Source: Pukyongia sp963768085 (GTDB lineage: Bacteria; Bacteroidota; Bacteroidia; Flavobacteriales; Flavobacteriaceae). From it: DNA of 64,000 bases. The position numbers and the translations under genes are program-made. Below the pieces are notes generated by a model, which did not search any database, had not been told where the DNA came from, and worked only from the letters and a program-made list of their open reading frames with translations. Every line of letters begins with the position of its first letter. Position 1 is the stretch's first letter. Shown here piece by piece: positions 44,346 through 53,098 of this stretch. The stretch covers positions 1-64,000 of the forward strand of contig CAVYGO010000004.1 in NCBI GenBank assembly GCA_963768085.1. The letters run 5' to 3'.

Positions 44346-45260
44346 ATGATGAAGAAATTACTACTTCTACTATTAATTGGAGTACTCACCGGTGACCTGG
44401 TGGTTTTTGCACAATCAGAAGCAACGTATTCCATAAATTACACGAGTACCTGGTCTCAGGCAACACATCCACACCCCGGAGGTAATTTTCCGGCATCAGC
44501 TCACTATTCCAAACTGGTTGGTGCTACACATAACGACCAGGTGGTATTCCTGGAAATGGGTGCACTCGCCACACCGGGCATTGAAAATATTGCGGAATTA
44601 GGCAGCAATGGGGTGTTCTTTTCTGAAGTAAATACAGCTATTACCAACGGCACAGCCAACGAGCTCATTGATGGAGACGACCTAAGTACCAGTACAGGCC
44701 AAATTGATATCAGCAATGTCGAAACGAATGAAGATTATCCATTACTCACTTTGGTTTCAATGATAGCTCCCAGTCCGGATTGGATGATCGCAGTGAATAG
44801 TGTCGAGTTATTAGATGGTAATGGAGATTGGAAACCCAGTATTAGCATCGATCTTTTTCCATACGATGCAGGTACAGACAGTGGTATAGACTACACCTCG
44901 CCTAATCTGGATACAAACCCGCCGGACCCTATTGCAAGTCTTCAGGGCGTAGCTCCATTTTCTAATGAAAAAATGGGGACATTAACAATTACACTTGAAA
45001 GTGTATTGGGCAATAGTGACCAGGTTAAAAACGACCTACAGCTTTTTCCAAATCCAACCTATGGAATGGTACGTATTAAAGGGGCGCAACCAGTTAATGC
45101 GATTGAAGTATTCAATGTACTCGGTGCAAAGGTCCTTGAGCAAAGCTATTCTTCCAATCGGGCAGATCTCGATATTAGTAATTTACCATCGGGAATCTAT
45201 ATGTTCAGGATTTCGAATACCGACGGAAGTTCAGTAGTAAAAAAAGTGATTAAGCGTTAA
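44346..45260 (+). CDS. T9SS-secreted spondin-domain protein
   Basis: 304 aa from ATG 44346. Signal peptide (KKLLLLLLIGVLTGDLVVFAQ). The central domain (~24-215) begins ATYSINYTSTWSQATHPHPGGNFPASAHYSKLVGATHND and resembles Spondin_N; it contains PSPDWMIAVNSVELLDGNGDW. The C-terminal ~75 residues (LQLFPNPTYGMVRIKG ... NLPSGIYMFRISNTDGSSVVKKVIKR) are a type A T9SS sorting signal, cleaved when the protein is secreted or anchored to the surface. Its 3' end overlaps pyrD by 11 bp. Confidence 0.9.
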   Translation: MMKKLLLLLLIGVLTGDLVVFAQSEATYSINYTSTWSQATHPHPGGNFPASAHYSKLVGATHNDQVVFLEMGALATPGIENIAELGSNGVFFSEVNTAITNGTANELIDGDDLSTSTGQIDISNVETNEDYPLLTLVSMIAPSPDWMIAVNSVELLDGNGDWKPSISIDLFPYDAGTDSGIDYTSPNLDTNPPDPIASLQGVAPFSNEKMGTLTITLESVLGNSDQVKNDLQLFPNPTYGMVRIKGAQPVNAIEVFNVLGAKVLEQSYSSNRADLDISNLPSGIYMFRISNTDGSSVVKKVIKR

Positions 45261-46275
45261 TTAACCTTTTGTTGATGTCCTTTATCAATTTTGGACCTTC
45301 ATAAATAAAGCCGGTATAAAGTTGTACCAGACTTGCTCCTGCTTCGATCTTCTCTACCGCATCCTCAGCAGAATGAATCCCTCCAACTCCAATAATCGGG
45401 AATGCTTTATTACTTTTTTCTGAAAGGAATCGAATTACTTCGGTAGACCGTTTAGTGAGTGGCTTACCACTAAGCCCGCCGGCGCCTATTTCCTCAACCG
45501 CTACTTCGTCCATTATCAAATTGTCACGCGCTATGGTTGTATTGGTGGCAATTACCCCATCGATTTGAGTTTCGGATACTATATCAATAATATCCTGCAA
45601 TTGCTCATTTGTAAGGTCCGGAGCTATCTTTAACAATATGGGTTTAGGGTTTGATTTTGATGAGTTTCTCTCTTTTAGTAAATTCAGTAGTGCCGTCAAT
45701 GGTTCCTTATCCTGAAGTGCCCTAAGATTAGGAGTATTGGGAGAGCTCACGTTCACAACAAAATAATCAACGTGATCGAACAAGACTTCAAAACAATATA
45801 AATAATCCTGATCCGCCTCCTCGTTTGGAGTGGTTTTATTCTTCCCTATATTACCACCAACAATTACGTTCTTGTTCTTCTTAAGTCTTTCAACCGTTTG
45901 ATCTACACCGCCGTTGTTAAATCCCATCCGATTGATTATGGCTTTGTCTTTTTTTAATCTGAACAATCTCTTTTTAGGATTTCCAGGCTGTGGTCGCGGA
46001 GTAACGGTTCCTATCTCAATAAACCCAAACCCAAAATTTGCCAGTTCTCTATACAGCTTTGCATCCTTATCGAAGCCCGCCGCCAGACCTACCGGATTGG
46101 GAAATGTAAGTCCAAAGACTTCTCTTTCCAGTCTAGGATCATTTACTTTATAGAGGAATCTGAACAATCCGCCAAAGCCAATAGCAGATGAAAATCGAAT
46201 TAGTTTGAAGGTAAAATGGTGAACTTTTTCGGGGTCAATCTTAAAAAGTAGTGGACGAAGTAACGATTTATACAT
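45250..46275 (-). CDS. pyrD: dihydroorotate dehydrogenase (quinone), class 2
   Basis: Flavin enzyme oxidising dihydroorotate to orotate with quinone at the inner membrane. 341 aa from ATG 46275 (MYKSLLRPLLFKIDPEKVHHFTF), which supplies the class 2 N-terminal membrane-association helices; an ATG at 46296 adds seven residues. Motifs: FPNPVGLAAGFDKDA, the catalytic serine region VNVSSPNTPNLR, and VGGIHSAEDAVEKIEAGASLVQLYTG. Convergent with the T9SS protein gene. Confidence 0.96.
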   Translation of the reverse strand: MYKSLLRPLLFKIDPEKVHHFTFKLIRFSSAIGFGGLFRFLYKVNDPRLEREVFGLTFPNPVGLAAGFDKDAKLYRELANFGFGFIEIGTVTPRPQPGNPKKRLFRLKKDKAIINRMGFNNGGVDQTVERLKKNKNVIVGGNIGKNKTTPNEEADQDYLYCFEVLFDHVDYFVVNVSSPNTPNLRALQDKEPLTALLNLLKERNSSKSNPKPILLKIAPDLTNEQLQDIIDIVSETQIDGVIATNTTIARDNLIMDEVAVEEIGAGGLSGKPLTKRSTEVIRFLSEKSNKAFPIIGVGGIHSAEDAVEKIEAGASLVQLYTGFIYEGPKLIKDINKRLINA

Positions 46276-46361
46276 GTACTGGAAATCTGCATGCAAAAAT
46301 AGGTTAAAACCTCCGAAAATTTAACTCTTATTCCTTTAATTTGTATTGTAATATATCAAGC

Positions 46362-47610
46362 ATGATCGACAAACAAAATCTCATAGACCGTTTTTTTAGT
46401 TATATAACGGTGGACACTGAAAGTGATCCTGAAAGTAAGACTACACCTAGTACTGAAAAACAATGGAATCTCGCCAATGCTCTGGCCGACGAACTAAAAG
46501 GTATTGGCATGAAAGATGTAAGCATTGATGAAAATGCGTATATCATGGCTACACTACCATCCAATGTAGACCATGAAGTTCCTGTGATAGGATTTATTTC
46601 GCATTTCGATACTTCTCCCGATTTCACCGGAGCCAATGTAAAGCCTCAAATTGTAGAAAATTACGATGGTGGCGATATTATATTGAATGCAGAGAACAAT
46701 ATTGTTTTAAGTCCGAAAGAATTCGACGACCTGCTGCTTTACAAAGGACAAACTCTTATCACTACAGATGGAACCACACTGCTTGGTGCCGATGATAAAG
46801 CCGGGATCGCGGAAATCGTATCGGCGATGGAGTATCTTATTAAGCATCCCGAGATTAAACACGGAGAGATTCGTGTGGGATTCACGCCCGATGAAGAAAT
46901 TGGTCGTGGTGCACACAAATTCGATGTTGAAGAAATTTGGAGCGGAATGGGCGTACACCGTAGACGGAAGTCAGGTAGGCGAGCTGGAATACGAAAATTT
47001 CAATGCCGCCGGTGCTGTGATCACCGTTCAGGGTAAGATCGTTCATCCCGGATATGCTAAAGGAAAAATGGTTAATAGTATGTACATCGCCACTGAGTAT
47101 CATAAATTCTCTTCCACGAATGGAAACCCCGGAGCATACAGAAGATCGTGAAGGATTTTTCCATCTGCACACGTCTAGAAGGGTCGGTAGATTGCAACCA
47201 AACTACAGTATATCATTCGTGATCACAACAGGGAACATTTTGAAGCGCGAAAAGAAGTGATGCGTAAGCTGGCCCGAGAACTGAATTCGCAATATGAAAA
47301 AGAGGTCGTATCGGTGGAGATCAAAGATCAGTATTTCAATATGCGGGAAAAGATAGAACCTGTAATGCATATCGTGGATATTGCGGAAGAAGCTATGAAA
47401 AAGCCGGAATTTAACTCCACTCATAAAACCTATTCGCGGTGGAACCGATGGTTCTCAGTTAAGTTTATGGGCTTGCCATGTCCTAATATCTTTGCCGGCG
47501 GACATAATTTTCATGGACGCTATGAATATGTCCCTGTGGAAAGTATGCAGAAAGCTATTGAAGTTATCGTGAATATAGCACAACTCAGCCGCGAAACAAA
47601 CAGAATTTAA
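46362..47610 (+). pseudogene. pepT: peptidase T, interrupted by several single-base frameshifts
   Basis: Zinc tripeptidase of the M20 family. The N-terminal part (MIDKQNLIDRFFSYITVDTESD, ISHFDTSPDFTGANVKP, TTLLGADDKAGIAEI, TPDEEIGRGAHKFD) is in frame to ~46935. The protein then continues without loss in other frames: KFGAEWAYTVDGSQVGELEYENFNAAG, INSLPRMETPEHTEDREGFFHLH, IIRDHNREHFEARKEVMRKLAREL, and finally KPIRGGTDGSQLS and MGLPCPNIFAGGHNFHGRYEYVPVESM. At least five indels are needed, two of them in T-runs near 47411 and 47470. Content is fully conserved, so sequence error is more likely than decay. Confidence 0.85.
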
Positions 47611-47643
47611 AAAAAAGCCTTCATGAAAATGAAGGCTTTTTTT
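47608..47643. terminator. bidirectional terminator between pepT and yajC
   Basis: GCCTTCAT (47617-47624) pairs with ATGAAGGC (47629-47636). An A-run precedes it and a T-run follows it, so it can serve both converging genes. Confidence 0.92.
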
Positions 47644-47660
47644 GATAAGGCTATATTTAT

Positions 47661-47942
47661 TTACTTCTTTGCAGGAGCATTAAGCTTTGTACTTATTTCC
47701 ATCGATATCGCAGATCGTTCAAATTTCATCTTGCCTGCGCCACTTTCAATTATACAGGTTCCATCGTCATTGAGGTCAAGTACTTTACCGTGCAATCCAC
47801 TTTTGGTTACTACTTTATCTCCTCGTTTCAATTCGGAAGCAAATTTCTTTTCTTGCTTCTGATTTTTCATTTGCGGACGTATCATAAAGAAATACATCAC
47901 AACAAACATCAATACAAGTAATATCAGGCTTTGCTGTTCCAT
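47661..47942 (-). CDS. yajC: preprotein translocase subunit YajC
   Basis: 93 aa accessory subunit of the SecDF-YajC complex. One N-terminal transmembrane helix (LILLVLMFVVMYFFMI, about 5-20) is followed by RPQMKNQKQEKKFASELKRGDKVVTKSGLHGKVLDL, the family signature. It lies 26 bp downstream of the DUF1573 gene and follows nusB, the common order in Flavobacteriaceae. Confidence 0.95.
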   Translation of the reverse strand: MEQQSLILLVLMFVVMYFFMIRPQMKNQKQEKKFASELKRGDKVVTKSGLHGKVLDLNDDGTCIIESGAGKMKFERSAISMEISTKLNAPAKK

Positions 47943-47968
47943 ACAAGAAGACTATTTCCTACTAAAAT

Positions 47969-48459
47969 TTACTTAGTGTTTGTTTGTATTACATTGCTAC
48001 CGGTTGGAGTTACACCTTCTTTAGCATTTACAAACGCTTTGATCATTAAAGTTTCTTTACCATTTTCGGTATTCGCAGTAATGGTAACAGTTTTACTCAC
48101 CTGATTTTTACCACTACCATTAAATTTCACTAATAATTCTCCAGTTTCTCCTGGAGCAACAGGGTCTTTCGTAAATTGAGGTACAGTACATCCACAGCTA
48201 CTCTTTGCATCAACGATTACTAATGGAGCTTTTCCTGTGTTGGTGAATTTAAATACGTGTTCTACGTTGGTTCCCCTTCGATTGTTCCGAAGTCATATTC
48301 GCTTTCTTCGAAAGTCATTACAGGAAGTCTCCTGCTTTTGCATCACGATTTGCAGCAGCAGCTACATTTTCTTCATTTACTTTATCCGCAGCATTTTCTT
48401 TACAAGATGTAAAAATGAAAGCTGACAAGACTAGCTACTATTAAAATTGATTTTTTCAT
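47969..48459 (-). pseudogene. DUF1573 lipoprotein, three apparent single-base deletions
   Basis: Reading the reverse strand across three frames reconstructs a ~163-aa lipoprotein: MKKSILIVASLV, then SAFIFTSCKENAADKVNEEN to AKAGDF, then VMTFEESEYDFGTIEG, then NVEHVFKFTNTGKAPLVIVDAKSSCGCTVP. The block SSCGCTVP followed by VAPGETGELLVKFN is the DUF1573 hallmark (an immunoglobulin-like domain with a CGC motif). Breaks lie near 48425, 48325 and 48275. Stop is at 47969-47971. Function unknown; it sits between nusB and yajC. Confidence 0.8.
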
Positions 48460-48537
48460 AGGATATTAATTTTAGTTTTTAAGAGATGCAAAAATACTTA
48501 TTTTTTTGCTTTTATCTAAGTCCGCGCCCAATTTTAT

Positions 48538-49468
48538 TCAATTTTCATTCGCCGGCTCAAATTCTTTTACAAGTTTATCTAAAATTCCATTAATAAAAAT
48601 ACTGCTTTTGGGTGTAGAGTATTCTTTGGAAATTTCGAGGTATTCATTAATAGTCGCTCGCACAGGAATGGTAGGAAAATAGAGGAATTCTGCTATGCCC
48701 ATTTTTAGGATAATCATATCAATATCTGCAATTCGTTCCTTATCCCAATTGGGTGTTTTTCCTTCAATTTCAGCCGCAAGTTTTTCATCATTTAATACCA
48801 CTTTCCGAAATAGTTGTAACGCAAATTCCCTATCTTCTTCATTCTTTATAAAGTCGGGAATCAGAGTTGATGCAATATTATTCGCATTCAAGTTTGGAAA
48901 GCATCTTGACCATTGCACTGTATTCACTATCGGAAAATCATCAATCCAGGTAAGACGTTTATCTTCCAAGGTATTCGTACAATTTATCATTGGGCGCAAT
49001 TACTTCCTTATACATCTTAATTACAAATTCCTTATCCTGCTGAAACGTTGGATTTTTTACTGAAAGATATTCAGTATAAAAATCTTTCGAAATCAATTCT
49101 TTAAAGAGAATGCCAATATATTCATCATCTTGCTTCCAGTAATTGAGTTTTTTATTCTTATGAATCTTCTGCAACTCTTCATGCTCGAGCCAATAAGTTG
49201 AAGTAGCTTATTATCTATAAATTCTTGACTCGGATTCTTTTCGGTTTCAGTTGCTAAATGCTTTTTTTGGAGACTTAAACAGATACAACTCCGCATGATC
49301 ACGCATAGCAACCATTAGATTGAAGCATAAAGCAAATATAGATCATGCATCTGGTCTGATACTGTAAAAAAGAAATTTCTCCTGCTTGTCAAGATCGGGC
49401 TGTTCACTTTGCTTGAAGGCGTAAATAGATTGTAATACTTTTACCCTAATATGTCTTCTTGTAAGCAT
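48538..49468 (-). pseudogene. nusB: transcription antitermination factor NusB, frameshifted
   Basis: NusB binds boxA RNA with NusE in rRNA antitermination. The flavobacterial form is long (~310 aa). The start at ATG 49468 gives MLTRRHIRVKVLQSIYAFKQSE. The protein then runs through other frames: MHDLYLL, KSPKKHLATETEKNPSQEFIDNKLL, KIHKNKKLNYWKQDDEYIGILFKELISKD and EDKRLTWIDDFPIVNTVQW. It ends in the NusB core (IADIDMIILKMGIAEFLYFPTIPVRATINEYLEISKEYSTPKSSIFINGILDKLVKEF). At least four indels lie between ~48960 and ~49380. The conserved content suggests sequencing error in an essential gene. Confidence 0.85.
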
Positions 49469-49523
49469 ATGTTTGTAAAGAACTTTTATAAATAACAACG
49501 CACAAGAAATATCCTGTGCGTTG

Positions 49524-49552
49524 CAAATATAATACTTTTAAAAATTGAATTA
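49524..49552 (-). promoter_or_regulatory. nusB promoter (near-consensus)
   Basis: Reverse strand: TATATTTG (49524-49531) preceded by 19 nt and TTA instead of TTG (49551-49553 region). It lies ~55 bp upstream of the nusB ATG, immediately next to a perfect 9-bp inverted repeat CAACGCACA/TGTGCGTTG (49495-49522) that could terminate the upstream dehydrogenase gene. Confidence 0.5.
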
Positions 49553-49553
49553 A

Positions 49554-50660
49554 TTATTTTTCTTTCTTTCTTGCGTCTATTCTTGCTTGCGCAACATCGA
49601 AAGCGGCCTGATGTGTTGTCACGTCATTCAGCTTCGGCATTCTGAAGAATTTCTAAGGTCGTATTGTAGATATTTTCTGTTTTACGAATGATTTCATGCT
49701 TACCATAATTTTCAAGTTCGGCATACACATTTATGATTCCTCCGGCATTGATCAAGAAATCGGGCGCATAAACAATTCCTTTATCACGCAACAACATTCC
49801 GTGTTTATTCTCGATCTGCCAGTTGGTTATTCGCAGCACCTGCAATTACCTTAGCTTTCAATTGATCAATGGTATCATCATTAATGGTCGCTCCTAGTGC
49901 ACAGGGGGCATAAATATCCATCTCTTCGCTATAAAGATTGCTTACCTCCGTAAATTGTCCACATTGTACTTTATCGCGAACTTCTTCCAGTCTTTCCTGG
50001 TTGATATCTGCAATATATACTTTCGCACCTTCGTTGGTAAGGTTTTCAACCAATGCTTCTCCTACATTTCCAATTCCCTGAACATAAACTACTTTATCTT
50101 CCAGAACATCAGTCCCAAAGGCATACTTTGCAGCAGCTTTCATTCCCATAAAAACGCCATAGGCAGTAATTGGCGAAGGATTTCCTGCACCTCCTATTTC
50201 TTCAGAAATACCCGTAACATATGGAGTCACGGTACGAACCAGGTCCATATCGACTGGTTTCCATTCCCACATCTTCCGCAGTGATATATTTTCCACTCAA
50301 CGAATGTACGAATTCACCAAAACGTAGTCATTAGTTCCGGATGTTTTTTGTGTCTTGGCATCGCCAATTATCACGGCTTTTCCTCCACCGAGGTTCAATC
50401 CGGTAATTGCCGCTTTAAAGGTCATTCCCCTGATAAACGAAGCACGTCATTTAAGGGCATCCCATTCACTATTATATTGCCACATTCTGGTACCTCCCAA
50501 AGCAGGTCCCAAGACGGTATTATGTATTCCAATTATTGCTTTTAAACCTGTATCTTTGTCGTTGCAAAAAACGATTTGCTCGTGATTGTCGAACGACAAT
50601 TGTCCGAAAACCGGGTCAATTTTTTCAAGTTCATTCGGAGTTCACTACTTCAGTTATCAT
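49554..50660 (-). pseudogene. Glu/Leu/Phe/Val dehydrogenase, frameshifted
   Basis: NAD(P)-dependent amino-acid dehydrogenase, likely leucine-dehydrogenase type. From ATG 50660 (MITEVVNSE) the protein shifts frame to FDNHEQIVFCNDKDTGLKAIIGIHNTVLGPALGGTRMW, then GMTFKAAITGLN, GGGKAVIIGDAK, METKDMDLVRTVTPYVTGISEEIGGAGNP and the Rossmann motif VYVQGIGNVGEAL. It continues to KVIAGAANNQL, then MLLRDKGIVYAPDFLINAGGIINVYAE and ENVTTHQAAFDVAQARIDARKKEK. About 365 aa when joined. Indels cluster at 49625, 49820, ~49960, 50285-50300, 50395-50445 and 50620. The catalytic lysine region is preserved. Confidence 0.82.
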
Positions 50661-50698
50661 AGCATATATAAAATTTAAGTATCCTTAAAAAGGACGTG

Positions 50699-50727
50699 CA
50701 AAAGTAACAGGATAACTGACAATTCAA
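50699..50727 (-). promoter_or_regulatory. promoter of the amino-acid dehydrogenase gene
   Basis: Reverse strand: TACTTTTG (50699-50706), with TTG at 50725-50727 (18 nt) or at 50728-50730 (21 nt). It reads into the dehydrogenase ATG at 50660. Confidence 0.6.
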
Positions 50728-50780
50728 CAAAAAAATTGATGTTAAATCAAGAATTTGTTAATAACTATTCAGTCTCCTAA

Positions 50781-52533
50781 ATGAAAGAGCTTCAATATCT
50801 TAATCACTATTTTATAAAATATAGAGGTCGATTATTCTTCGGTTTATTTATTACCATGGTTGCAAGAATATTTGCTTTATTGTGCCTATGAAATGGGAGA
50901 TATCTGTAAATGTGGTTGAAAAGGATATTTCCGGTGAGATCACGAGGCAGATCAGTTAGAATCTCTTTTACTCAATAGCATACTACTTATAATAGGAGCC
51001 ACATTATTATCTGCTCTTTTAACTTTTATAATGCGGCAGACCATTATTGTGGTTTCCCGTTATATCGAATTTGATCTTAAAAATGAAGTTTTTCAGCAAT
51101 ATGAAAGGCTTTCACTGAGTTTCTATAAGCAAAATCGAACCGGAGACCTAATGAATCGAATCAGTGAGGATGTTTCCAAAGTGCGAATGTATGTGGGACC
51201 TGCACTAATGTATAGCACTACCACTGTCACACTGTTTGTCGTTGTATTGAGTTATATGATCTATAAAGCACCACTATTAACCTTATATGCTGTTGCCCCA
51301 CTCCCCGTCCTTTCTGTGTTGATCTATAAACTAAGTGCTGCTATACACAAACGCAGTACCATTGTGCAGGAATACCTCTCGAAATTAACCACCTTCACCC
51401 AGGAAAGTTTTAGCGGGATCTCGGTAATCAAAGCCTATGGCCTGGAACCGCGCACCAATACCGAATTCGTGGAACTTTCCGAAGGAAGCAAAGAAAAGAA
51501 TATTGACCTTGTTAAAGTACAGGCTTTGTTCTTCCCACTGATGATGCTACTCATTGGATTAAGCAACGTTCTGGTGATCTATATTGGCGGACAACAATAC
51601 ATCAACGACCAGATTGAACTGGGAACTATTGTAGAATTTCTTATCTATGTGAACCTGCTTACCTGGCCTGTCGCTGTTGTAGGTTGGGTTACATCTATTG
51701 TGCAACAGGCAGAGGCTTCACAAAAAAGAATCAACGAGTTCCTGAATGAAGAGCCTGCCATTAAGAATTTGAATGCCGTACCCTCAGAAATAAAAGGAAA
51801 AATCACGTTTAAAAATTTAAGCTATACCTATCCGGACACCAATATCACAGCGCTGAAAAATGTCTCCTTCACCATCAATCCCGGACAAACACTGGCCATC
51901 GTTGGAAATACCGGTTCCGGTAAATCGACCATGCTGGAATTAATAGGCCGATTATACGACGTGAAAGAAGGTGAACTGCTTATAGACGACATTCCCATAA
52001 CCAACCATAATCTGTCAAGTTTACGTTCCAGTATTGGTTATGTGCCTCAGGACGCCTTCCTGTTCAGCGATACCTTGAGTAATAATATTAAATTCGGAAA
52101 GGAAAATGCTACCCAGGAAGAGATCGTCGAAGCCGCGAAAAATGCCGCTGTTCATGAAAATATTGTAGGTTTCAATCATGGTTATGACACTATTTTAGGA
52201 GAACGCGGAATAAGTTTGAGCGGGGGACAAAAACAAAGAGTATCTATTGCCCGAGCCATTATAAAGAACCCTCATATATTATTATTTGATGATTGTTTAT
52301 CTGCCGTTGACACGGAAACTGAGGAGGAGATCCTTCAGAATTTAAACAAGATATCTTCCGATAAAACCACCATTATTGTAAGTCACCGTGTTTCTTCAGC
52401 TAAGAATGCCGATACCATCATTGTTCTTGAAGAAGGTGAAATTATTCAGCAAGGTGCTCATAATGAGCTAGTAAACACAGATGGCTACTACAAAGAATTA
52501 TACACCAAACAGCTTTTAGAAAAAGAAATGTAG
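50781..52533 (+). pseudogene. MsbA-like ABC transporter, frameshifted near its 5' end
   Basis: Half-transporter exporting lipids or drugs. The start ATG 50781 (MKELQYLNHYFIKYRGRLFFGLFITMVARIFAL) breaks at ~50885, then resumes as MKWEISVNVVEKDISGEIT and LLLNSILLIIGATLLSALLTFIM. After ~51020 it stays in frame (RYIEFDLKNEVFQQYERLSLSFYKQNRTGDLMNRI). Five to six helices precede the NBD with Walker A VGNTGSGKSTM, signature SLSGGQKQR, D-loop SAVD and H-loop IIVSHR. Walker B is LLFDDCLSAVD, with Asp where the catalytic Glu is usual. About 583 aa when joined. Confidence 0.87.
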
Positions 52534-52598
52534 GTTATTGTTGGCATATTTCGATTTTTTTTAGATTTTTGGCTAACATTAACTAAAAACTATAACCA

Positions 52599-52988
52599 AT
52601 GGGTGATCAGTATATGATGGAGAAAGAAGAAATTTATTCGAAGGTAATGCGTGCCGGTAGACGTACCTATTTTTTCGACGTTCGTTCTACTAAGGCCGGA
52701 GATTACTACCTGACGATCACAGAAAGTAAAAAATTTACAAACGACGATGGATCCTTCCACTATAAAAAACATAAAATTTATCTTTATAAGGAAGATTTCC
52801 ACGAGTTTAAGGATAATGTGGAAGAAATGATACAATACATCATAGATGAAAAAGGAGAAGAAGTAATAAGTGAACGTCACCAAAAAGATTATAAAAAGGA
52901 AGAAAACGAAGTGACCGATACGGTTCAGGAGCCGACGGACGAGACTTCTACTTCAAATTTCACCGATATTGAATTCGACGATATTTAG
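52599..52988 (+). CDS. DUF3276 (PUR-alpha-like) nucleic-acid-binding protein
   Basis: 129 aa. The core (about 8-85: EEIYSKVMRAGRRTYFFDVRSTKAGDYYLTITESKK ... YKKHKIYLYKEDFHEFKDNVEEMIQYI) is the single PUR repeat found in Bacteroidota and spirochaetes (BpuR type), which binds single-stranded DNA or RNA. The C-terminal third is acidic and disordered (TDTVQEPTDETSTSNFTDIEFDDI). A terminator follows at once, so it forms a single-gene unit. Confidence 0.9.
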   Translation: MGDQYMMEKEEIYSKVMRAGRRTYFFDVRSTKAGDYYLTITESKKFTNDDGSFHYKKHKIYLYKEDFHEFKDNVEEMIQYIIDEKGEEVISERHQKDYKKEENEVTDTVQEPTDETSTSNFTDIEFDDI

Positions 52989-53010
52989 TCTAAAATCATC
53001 TTAAAAAAAC

Positions 53011-53043
53011 AAAACCGCCCATCTATGTGAGGCGGTTTTTTTA
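53011..53043 (+). terminator. terminator of the DUF3276 gene
   Basis: AAAACCGCC (53011-53019) pairs with GGCGGTTTT (53031-53039) around an 11-nt loop and is followed by a run of T. Confidence 0.9.
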
Positions 53044-53098
53044 TATTTAGCCTTCGAGTTTATAACAGCACTGTCAGGCTAACACTTCTATACCAACT

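Noticed and set aside
46362..47610. Programmed ribosomal frameshifting in pepT
   Set aside because: At least five shifts of mixed direction would be needed, and unrelated neighbouring genes show the same pattern; sequence error explains all of them.
49495..49522. Inverted repeat CAACGCACA/TGTGCGTTG as a strong terminator
   Set aside because: The stem is good but no T-run follows on the dehydrogenase strand, so it is mentioned only with the nusB promoter and not called as a terminator.
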